In this document: in pieces, positions 21,856 to 30,721 of the stretch
Layout: each line of letters begins with the position of its first letter
Position numbering within the stretch: position 1 is the stretch's first letter
Notes under the pieces: model-generated
Told to the model about the DNA's origin: nothing
The model's database searches: none
The model's input: only the letters and a program-made list of their open reading frames with translations
Made by a program: the position numbers and the translations under genes
DNA from: Cerrena zonata
Lineage: Eukaryota > Basidiomycota > Agaricomycetes > Polyporales > Cerrenaceae
Reading direction: 5' to 3'
DNA length: 64,000 nt
Assembly: GCA_038087015.1 (NCBI GenBank)
Contig: JASBNA010000039.1
Span: 186,001-250,000, forward strand

Positions 21856-22960
21856 ATGTCTCTTGCATCCTCAGGGTCATTAATGTCTCCACCCTCAGTA
21901 CGCAAGAAAAATCCAAAGTTGGTTTAATATCATTCTTATGTGACATCACATTTTTCTAAATTGTTTCCAGTGCTGCTGCCGCCGGTGGTAAATATGTCGA
22001 AAGTCACTTCGCACCATATAGTGACATATCCTTTATAGTCGACAGGGCTGACCAGAACAATGTCCAGGAACTCCTGCGTACCCTCTCTACCTGTGGAGAC
22101 GCCAAGCAGAAGTTCCTTGATATCGTCCACGGTGACATGGAGAAAACCCGCTTTGATTTCTGGAAGCAGGCAAACTCTCTTGGACGACAACTGCAGATAT
22201 ATTCGGAATCACTTCTCGACGATGCAAAGCGCCAAGTCCAGGAAGCGTCGGGGCATATTGAAGAAGTTAGACAAATTGTACACGAACTCATAACTTCTGC
22301 CAATCACCTCCAGACGTATATGGTGTCTCGTCTCACAAATGGTGTCACCACTAAATCACTCTCTCAAGCCTTTGAGGATGCCTTGCTACCAATTTTGGAG
22401 AAGGTTCACGAAATCGCTGCAGCTCCTGGTGTGGCCCTGAGGCTGGACCACAACGAACGCAAACGTGCTGTTCGTGAACTTCTAAAGAGGATCGAAGAGA
22501 TCATTGTTATTTTTGGAACCAAACATGGCCTTGACGAAGCTGTTCTACGCAAATACCTTGAACCCATACTTGCTCTTATCTTGAAACTTGTTGTTCTCAT
22601 TGGTTTGTAGCTTTATCTGTCTGAACACTCCCCAAACCGACTAACATTCTTGACAACACAGGGGATCTATCTGAGCAACATCCCATCCTTCGGAACATAC
22701 TCATAGTCACAGTCATTGGCATGATTATTCCTGAGTCCTGGGTCCTCCGAACGATCCTTCGTATCTTCGGTTTCGGTCCAGGAGGCCCCGTTAAAGGTAG
22801 GATATCAGCTCCGAGTCTCAGTGCCTGTCTGATCATGACGAACATAGGTTCCGCAGCTGCTTGGGCCCAGAGATACTTCTATGGTGCTTCTGTGAAGAAG
22901 GGATCCTGGTTCGCCTACTTGCAAAGAGCTGGTATGAAGTTAGTGTCAGCAAAATTGTAG
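21856..22960 (+). CDS. IFI6/IFI27 (ISG12)-like protein, copy A, signal peptide lost and C-terminus short
   Basis: Exons 21856-21917, 21971-21987, 22039-22602, 22662-22796 and 22848-22960 join in frame to 296 residues. The main exon encodes a charged, predicted helical region (DAKQKFLDIVHGDMEKTRFD, then YSESLLDDAKRQVQEASGHI, then a segment ending ALILKLVVLIG). The C-terminus is an ISG12 domain: HPILRNILIVTVIGMIIP, FGFGPGGPVKG, SAAAWAQRYFYGASVKKG and WFAYLQRAGM. Relative to copy B, the hydrophobic signal peptide is gone through deletions and a 4-nt insertion, the first donor is GTTGGT, and the protein stops shortly after AGM. It may be a decaying gene or an isoform with changed location. Mammalian relatives are interferon-induced mitochondrial/ER proteins; the fungal role is unknown. 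Confidence 0.68.
22797..22847 (+). other. In-frame, stop-free 51-nt intron in the ISG12 domain (copy A)
   Basis: It has a GTAGGA donor and ATAG acceptor, its length is divisible by three, and it has no stop codon in frame. Splicing joins PVKG directly to SAAAWAQ, matching the family; retention would insert 17 residues. Confidence 0.7.
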
Positions 22961-23503
22961 GAAGCATCAGATTGGTCTTTTTACGTCGTGATGCTTGTGA
23001 CCGTTACACCACAATTGCCAACCATAGTATAAACGTGATCTTATGTTCAGAGGATTTGAGTCGCTGAGTATGTAACTTTCTCTGCTCGTGTTCTTTGCCT
23101 TTTCTATCCCGTTTTGGAAGTGCGTAGCCGGCTGGTTCCGAGACTATGTGAAGTCTGGAAGGGGGTACCCCCAGCTCTTCTGGATGCGCTATAAGTTCAT
23201 CAGTGTTGCTACTTGCTGAAGTCCGAGCAGAGTGTATCATGCAAGCGGCTCTGCCAAATCCTTACTCCTTCCGAGTCACTGATCGCGTCGATCTATTCAT
23301 TGACCTTGACCGTTGACCGGGACCAAGGCAATAGAACCCTGTCGCGTCGTATATAACTTCTCAACAACCTCGACATCCTCGGAGCCGACTTAGTCGCCTC
23401 ATATTATGTAACATCATGCCCCCAGGTAACAGCGACACGTTGAGGAGGGTATGTTCTCCTTCCTTACCCTTCTTTCCCTTGTACCACCCCCACCATTTCC
23501 GTC
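22961..23503. other. Intergenic between IFI-like copies A and B
   Basis: About 540 bases. The last 180 repeat the copy A promoter (phrase AACCTCGACATCCTCGGAGC), ending in the region before the copy B ATG. The first part retains degraded copy A 3' coding similarity (GATGCTTGTGACCGTTACAC occurs after both copies). Confidence 0.6.
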
Positions 23504-24691
23504 ATGAGGGCTCCTGTTGCCATACCTTTCCTTGCTATCCTCACTCTGCTCTCTTGCATCCTCATCAATGTCCCCACCACCTGTGCCGAAAAAAATCCGA
23601 AGTGAGTTTGATATCATTTTGTGCGCCACCCTATTTTTCTAAATTGTCCCCAGTGCGGCTGCTACCAGTGGTAAACATGCCAAAAGCCACTTCACACCGT
23701 CATGATATAATGACATACCCTTTATAGTTGACAGGGCCGACCAGAATAATATCCAGGAACTGCTGCGTACTCTCCCTACCTTTGGAGACGCCAAGCAGAA
23801 GTTCCTTGATATTGTCCATGGCGGAATGGAGAATCCCGGTTTTAATTTCTGGGAGCAGACAGAGTTGCTTGGACAAAAAGTGCAGAAATATTCGGAATCA
23901 CTCCTTGAGGATGCAAAGTCGCAAGTCCAGGAAGCGTCGGGGCGTATTGAAGAAGTTAAACAAATCGCACACGAGCTCATAGCTTCTGCCAATCACCTCC
24001 AAACTGATATGCTCACGAATGGTGTCACCACTGAATCACTCTCTCAAGACCTCGAAGATGCCTTACTACCCATTCTAGAGAAGTTTTACGAGATGTTTCC
24101 AGCTCCCGAACAGGCCCCGGACCATGACGAACGCGAACGTGCAGTTCGCGAACTTCTAGATAAGATCGAAGAGAAGATAATCGCCGTCGGAACCAAACAT
24201 GGTCTTGACGAAGCGGTTCTACGTAAACACACCAAAAACATCCTTCCTCTTATCTTGAAACTTGTTGTTCTCATTGGTTCGTGGCTCTATCTGTATGGAC
24301 ACTCCCTAAATCGACTAACATTCTTGATGGCGCAGGTGATCTATCTTCGCAACATCCCATCCTTCGGAATATACTTATAGTCACAGTTGTCCTGCTCATC
24401 CTTCCTGACTCATGGTTCCTCCGACCGATCCTTCGTGTATTCGGTTTCGGTCCAGCAGGCCCTATTAAAGGTAGGACATCAGCTCTAAGTCTCCGCGCAT
24501 GTCTAATCATGACAACCACAGGTACCGCAGCGTCTTGGTCCCAGAAGTACTTTTATGGGGCTGCCGTGAATAAGGGCGCCTTGTTTTCGAAGCTGCAAAA
24601 AGCTGGCATGACTGGAATTCCTTACAAGACTGCGAGGACAATTCTCGGAGGCATTGGAGGGCTCGGATTGGCCTTTTGGAGATGCTTGTGA
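23504..24691 (+). CDS. IFI6/IFI27 (ISG12)-like protein with signal peptide, copy B
   Basis: Exons 23504-23601, 23654-23670, 23728-24276, 24336-24470 and 24522-24691 give 322 residues. Residues 1-30 are a classic signal peptide (MRAPVAIPFLAILTLLSCIL, then a polar region ending TCA). Residues about 40-215 are highly charged and predicted helical (YSESLLEDAKSQVQEASGRI; ERERAVRELLDKIEEKIIAV). Residues about 212-322 form the ISG12 hydrophobic domain: LPLILKLVVLIG, HPILRNILIVTVVLLILP, FGFGPAGPIKG, TAASWSQKYFYGAAVNKG, LFSKLQKAGM and a Gly-rich tail GGIGGLGLAFW. It should enter the secretory pathway and associate with membrane. This is the best-preserved member of the pair. Function is unknown in fungi. 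Confidence 0.85.
24471..24521 (+). other. In-frame, stop-free 51-nt intron in the ISG12 domain (copy B)
   Basis: It has a GTAGGA donor and CACAG acceptor and is 51 nt without an in-frame stop. It is homologous in position to 22797-22847 and to the 57-nt intron at 62698-62754 of copy C. Confidence 0.72.
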
Positions 24692-24879
24692 CCGTTACAC
24701 CGCAATTCCACAATCGCCAATAGTACGTGGCTTAATACGATCCTATGTTCCGCGGATCTAAGTTGCTTAGCATGTAAACATATATAGCTTATACATACAA
24801 TCCCGAGGCTATATTTTTATGACAAAAGGCCTAGATGGAGTACATATAGAATAGTCTCAGAAACTAGATGATTCTCTCT

Positions 24880-26975
24880 CTATTTCGGCAGAGTCGCAAC
24901 GAACCGACGTAAATCACGTCGCGCTGGACCATTTTCGCTCCAAGTGTTCAAAACTGCTGCCTGCAAGTTCTTCATATTGGCACGTTTACGAGCTCCATCC
25001 TCGCCAAACGCACTGTCGAGGACGGTACGAGCTTCGTCACAAACGGCTTCGATCGTTCCAAGCGGTGCCTTCCCTAGTCGGTGGATTGGTTTCAGACCAT
25101 ATGGTTCTGTACGCACTTCGAAAAGTTCATATGCAACGTCGAGGACAAATGAAAGACGGGCAGAGCCGGTAGGTTGGTCGGCATCGAAGGGCCAACAAAT
25201 CCTAAACACGAACGTAAGAAATAGATTCTGTTAGAAAATGAGCACATACATAGGCACCCCAAGGGTTATCGCTTCCATGACACTATTCTGGCCACAGTGG
25301 GTGACGAACCACCCCGTCGCCTGGATACAACTATTAGTGAAGGGAAATATACTTCTATATGATTTTACATACGGGGTGCGCTAGGATTGTTTGCTGTGGA
25401 CTCCACTTAGATAGAAGGCCTCTACCATAGGTATTGACCTTCTTGATAACCTCGTCGGGTATGGCACTGAAAGGTGAACCATGGCTGAAAATCTGGGTAA
25501 TTCCGTTCAATTAATGTGTCGTGAACGAGATCATCGACGTCAAATGACTCACGAATGGTATGTTTTTCTCCATGACGACGTCCAAGAATGCCCAAACCTT
25601 CTCTGGATTCGTGGGCCAGGAAAAGGAGCCAAAGGATATCTATCTCAACGTCATTATTATGTTTCCCATGCAAAGAAGTTGCATCTCACATTAAGTAATG
25701 AGCCAGGCCCATCTGTCTCGATAGTCTTCTGCAAGAAGCCCGATATTTCATCTGCCTGGTCGGACTGTTTCTGCTCTCCGGCAGCTGCATTTTCGTTGAT
25801 TGGCAAGAGATGTCCAAAGGTATAAACCTCGCGCGATGTTTCTCTATACCATCCAGTAATATGAGCGATCGCTTCGGATTCGTAAGGCTCAGCGGTCGAT
25901 AGAATGAGACCATCGCATCGATCCAGATATCTTCCAAGGTACAACATGAGTAGTAAGCCGCTATAATGAAATACCGGACGTACGAGATTGCCATTACTGT
26001 AGCGAGGCCACGTATGTCCATCCAGATCGCGGGTACCTAGAATATATTCACATAAATGGACTGGCCTGTACACAGATAAAATACAAACATACCGCCTGAG
26101 GCTTGAGTTCGTAATCATACATTAGTGGAATACCAGGTAGGCGGACAACTGAACCCGTCGGGAGTATCAACATCTAGCAGGCAAACGGATCGGGGATCAT
26201 TTTCATTGGCAATGGCATCTGCGATCGTACCTCATTGGCTACCTCTCTGAGTGGTCTACCATTGCTATTCACTTCTTCCATGACTTTGGGAAGAAGATCC
26301 CCTATCCCACCCCAACGTTCGGGGGCATTCTGATATATTGTGAAGGTCGTCTGTGACGAAATCCATGCATATATCTTCACTGGCTTCTTACTGATCTTTC
26401 GCGCGGCTTTCAATGCGGGCGTACAGAGAAACTGAAGAGACAACTCAGTATATGTTACGTTTGGTGAGAATATACACAACCTACGTCCATAATGAGGGCA
26501 TCCGGATGCATTCTTGGATCGATCTCTTTCCCAGTAACTGAACAGGTGACAGGTTGTCCGTCAACAATCTTCTGGTAAACATCCGCAAACATTTCCATGG
26601 ATGCAGAGAACCCTTTGTCGATAGCTAAGTCCTTTGGCAGAGACTTCAGTCCTACGACCCTTCGGCGTGTCTCAATTCATGATACTTTCAAACGGGTGAC
26701 ACGACAAATACCTGACCAAATCCCGCAAGTGTTCTGTGTCGGGTCCGAAACTACGGGAAATCTCATTCTCAACTCTTTTGACGAAAGTTGAAGCTGTAAA
26801 GAAAGTGATGTATAGGGGACGCTCTTCGAAGAGACGGAGAGCCATGGTGCAAAGAGCTCTAGTATGCCCTACAAGAATCAACTATTAGGCGTATTACAAT
26901 TAAAACATGGATGGTGTACTCACCCCAGGCCTCAATCGCGAAGAAGATGATATGGGTTGTAGGGTCCAAAGACAT
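24880..26975 (-). CDS. UDP-glycosyltransferase, GT1 family (copy 4 of the array)
   Basis: The start at 26975 reads MSLDPTTHIIFFAIEAWG and the stop at 24880 follows RDLRRFVATLPK. Visible blocks are GHTRALCTMALRLFEERPLY, FFTASTFVKRVENEISRSFG, VKIYAWISSQTTF, DRCDGLILSTAEPYESEAI, ETSREVYTFGHLLPINENA, WSPQQTILAHP-like sequence, ATGWFVTHCGQNSVMEAI and ICWPFDADQPTGSARLSFV. The organisation is the same as the other three copies, but it is separated from them by the two IFI-like genes. It resembles copy 1 more than copies 2 and 3 at the C-terminus (IHRLGKAPLGTIEAV versus IHRIGKAPLGTIEAV). A TATA-like box lies about 90 bases upstream. Acceptor substrate is unknown. Confidence 0.85.
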
Positions 26976-27062
26976 GGTAAGTTGCCCTCCGAGGTATGTG
27001 TACGTTTGATCGAGCGAAATAATGGGGTTGAGATGAATATGCGTTTGGGTTCGAGGTAACGG

Positions 27063-27074
27063 AGTTATATATAC
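27063..27074 (-). promoter_or_regulatory. TATA box of glycosyltransferase copy 4
   Basis: GTATATATAACT read on the minus strand, about 90 bases upstream of the ATG at 26975. Confidence 0.5.
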
Positions 27075-27410
27075 AACTACCCCTCAGACATTACGTTCGA
27101 AACGTGTCTTGAGGCTTCATAAAAATAGGCTTGAAATTTGTGAGAAATAGTATAAGAGTTATGCGAGGGAACCTTTTGTAGACAAGGTATCTCTGAATGC
27201 ATATGCATCGTGACAGTTTACGCAGTGGCGTTAATAGTTGGCAATTGTATACTTCAAGATGGTTGTGACTACCTATCCAATTTCTTGATTCTGCTGTGTG
27301 ACGGAGCCCCATGACCATGATGCGTTTGGGTAGCCTCTCTTCACTCCAGCTCCGATGTAGGCACGCCTCGAGCATTACAACATCTGGCCGACAGATTTCA
27401 ACAAATTGAG

Positions 27411-27447
27411 GATTCTAGTCCGATATGGAGTCGGACACAGAGGTGTT
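27411..27447. repeat. Conserved array upstream block (copy 4)
   Basis: ATTCTAGTCCGATATGGAGT followed by CGGACACAGAGGTGTT, about 435 bases upstream of the copy 4 ATG. It shares TAGTCCGATATGGAGT exactly with the copy 2 block. Confidence 0.72.
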
Positions 27448-28510
27448 AAGAAGCACATTGCCATGTTCGTTACGTGTGGCGCTATCATCATCTAGCCTGA
27501 GGAAGTTGCTGATCTCCTAGCTCGTCACACTCCGGAATGAGTCGAAAATGAGCTTTGTTATTGAAAGGAGAAGAACATAGAACGTTGATACAACTTGAAA
27601 GCATAGATCGGAGGTGTGAATGCTGTGTTACGTAGCCACGACAAACTCACACTCGAAATTGGCGACTGTGGGAAATCTTTGTTATCAATGTCGCGTCAAC
27701 CTGTCCAGGTCGTCTACTCCACTCACTCTGTCTGTTTTCTTCGATGAACTTACCCGACCTTCATCCATTGTATCATCTATCTAATGTAACAAGGGTCTTT
27801 TAACTCTCCACTGGCAGCAATTCCGAGTCCTCAAAGACTCAGGAGAACGCGCGCCCAACGAAATCTCACGAGCTATAGATTATTACTTTAAGAATCAATA
27901 ATCTCAAGTAACACACTTGCAAAACTTGGTCGTTTCCCAAATATGAGGAAGCAGCCGATGGTGAGTCTACTCAAACTTCGGATTACTACTTTGACAAATT
28001 GGTGTTTTGAGGCAGTCCAAATACGGCACTATACTTGATTGTGTTGCCAAATAGCGACAAATATTGATGGGCAGTGATATTCCGAAGGTGCCTCAGGCCC
28101 TTCGGTAAACCATTTTACAACACGTTTCCTCACCGGTCTCGCCCAGGGGTTTCAATCGTATCTGGAGTGAAAGGGCAGCTAGAACATAAACACGTTGTAG
28201 GTCTCACATTCACTCCCTAGCTTGTCCCCCAATAACACCACAATTCTTGAAATCTCCGTAAACAGGGTCTATCATTGAACAGTAGAACAATCCCAACTCG
28301 AGTGGAATTACATCAGATAACCATATCATCTATTCACTGCTCTTGTCTGATTTACTGTAGAAATGTTTCGGTCACGTACGGATCTATGCGGGTTCGCGTG
28401 CTGAAGTTACCAGTACAGCAGGTATTCATATATCAAGCGCCCCGTGAAAGCCGCATAACGCTCATTTATACATGTACAGGATTTGTCTCCATTGCCGTTG
28501 CAGAGTGAGG

Positions 28511-28518
28511 ATATAAAG
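28511..28518 (+). promoter_or_regulatory. TATA box of the aspartic protease gene
   Basis: ATATAAAG about 85 bases upstream of the ATG at 28599, followed by a CT-rich leader. Confidence 0.6.
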
Positions 28519-28598
28519 CCCCAATCTCCTTTCATGGTAGGACCTCTCTCATACCCTTTCTTCTTGCCCTTTCTTTTTCATTATTTCTTCTCTTCGTC

Positions 28599-30721
28599 AT
28601 GGGTCCTCCACATCTGATGTCCCTTCTTTTATTAGTTGGAGTAATTCTTCTCGGAGCTGATGCTTTGCGAGTTCCTTTGACGAAACGAGTCTCCACTTCG
28701 GATGCTGTCCAAGTGGTGACTCATGATTTGGATGAGGACCCATACGGGTTCAAAAATCTGAACAATGTACGATATACAGGTTTAATTCATGTATCTGGGA
28801 AACCTTTCAATGTACGTGTCGTGATCTCATTTCTTCTTGTGATGTTTAAATCTCTCAACGTTAATATGCATAGGTTGTGATTGATACCGGATCATCCGAT
28901 CTATGGGTGGATACGAAGGGCTCCAAATTGGATAACATAACAGACACTGGTATTGCCGGGTCTATTAGATACGTGTAAGTCCATGTACGGTTCCTTTTAC
29001 CCCTGCTGCTGACGGCGAATACCGTAGGGACGAGACAGGGGCCAGTGGAAACATCAAACTGGCCGATGTAACTTGGGGAGATTGGACAGTCTTCAGTCAG
29101 GCCTTCAGTCAGTATTCGTTCCTTATAATCAACTACTCGTTCTAATGATTCCCTTTAGTTGACGCGCCAGGAGCCAACGCTTCTTCAGGATCTGTGAAAG
29201 GCATCCTGGGAGTGGGACCGTGAGAGTTAAACAGTCCACCAAAATAATATGAATCACTTATTTCGTACCATTTAGCCCGACACTTTCTAATGTGGATAGG
29301 AAACTCTCCTCTTCGGACTATGATGGATCAAGCTTTCTCGAAAGTGTACGACTTCGAAGTATGACCTTCACAGTACGCTAACATTGGCACTTAGATCTTT
29401 ACAGCATACCAAGACAAACCAAATTGTATAACTTTCTATCTCTCGCGTAATACGGTCGGCGCTACAGATGGTGGTCTGTTTACGATAAGTAAGCCAGAAG
29501 AACCTTTCCAGAATCCGTCCTGATACATGCTGGCATAGGCGAAGTTCTTGATGATTTCAATAGCATCCTAGATGAACCAAAACTTCCTGTCGTCTCAAGT
29601 TCACGCTGGTATACATTCATGGACAGCTTCCTGATAAACGGACAGTATTATGGCGCTGATACGTTAAAGTGAGATAATTCTATTACATGACATCCTTACC
29701 ATTTACTGATACGTATACTATCATTAGCCAGCAATCGTCAATCGAAGTCCCTGAGAATAAAACTTTAGTGTTGCTCGATACGGGAAATAGTTTGGGTGAG
29801 TGTTACTTATTTATTCATATAACTTGGTGTAACTCATTTACGTACATGGTTAGCTCGAGCTCCTCCATTCATTGTAGACCATATGTACAAGGTTCCAGGC
29901 GCTTTCTTCAGTCAAAAGTATCAAACGTACATCCTACCTTGCGATACCAAGGTCAACGTAAGTATAGTCTTCGGGTGAGTATTATTATATTTTGCACAGT
30001 TGTAGCGATATTGACAACAGTATTATACCACAGTGATTCAGAATACCCTATCAATCCGCTGGACCTTACCCTGCCCTACGGGATTCGTAGTGACGAATCC
30101 CCTATGTGCAGAGGTACCTTTGGTTACACTCGTAACTCCACCAGTTCCGGTAAGTTCTTACTTACATTCATTCAGATTAAGGCATTTGTTTTAACAAAAC
30201 CTCCATGATGTAGACGTATCTCTCGGTGACGTCTTCCTGCGCAACACCTACAGTCTATTTGAATTCGGTAATTGGACAAATGCTGGCGACGGCGAGCCGT
30301 ACATCCAGCTTCTCAGTGTAGGTCTACTTTGATACGCCGCCGTCGCAAAACCTGATCTTTACTGTCCCTCCAGGTCACAGACCCAGAAGCAGCGTGGTCG
30401 CGGTTCGACAAAATGAACCAAGCTCGTCTTGACGCCTACGTTTCTTCTAAAAAGAACACGACGTCGTCCACCTCTGCCTCGTCGTCTCCTTCTCGATCTG
30501 CATCTCCATCAGATTCTGTTAAATTGTCTGGTGCTTTAGGAGATACTGACGAAAACCCCGATGTTAGCACTCTCGTCCGTTTGAACTATATCATGTTCGG
30601 CCTGCTAGGTTTGGTCATTTTGTTGCTCATTGGAACGATAGGCATAGTATCTTCCAAGAATCGTCGCTCGCAAGGGAAGAGCTATAAACCACTGACACTT
30701 CAGACACCTGAAGATTACTAG
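28599..30721 (+). CDS. Membrane-anchored pepsin-like aspartic protease (family A1)
   Basis: About 12 exons, all joining in frame by GT-AG. A signal peptide (LMSLLLLVGVILLGADA) is followed by a short propeptide. The first catalytic motif is VVIDTGSSDLWV and the second LVLLDTGNSLARAP, the two Asp residues of pepsin-type enzymes. Between them lie a GILGVGPP segment and GGLFTI. After the second lobe (GDVFLRNTYSLFEFG) comes a Ser/Thr-rich spacer (SSTSASSSPSRSASPSD), a transmembrane helix (IMFGLLGLVILLLIGTIGIV) and a short basic cytoplasmic tail ending in LQTPEDY. By analogy with yapsin-like proteases it should act at the cell surface or in the secretory pathway; this is inference. The GNS in the second motif replaces the more common GTS/T. 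It appears intact. Confidence 0.9.

Larger units (their letters stand above)
26976..28598. other. Intergenic region between glycosyltransferase copy 4 and the protease
   Basis: About 1.6 kb between divergent genes. It contains the array upstream block at 27411-27447 and core promoter elements for both sides. No coding region with support was seen. Confidence 0.55.
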
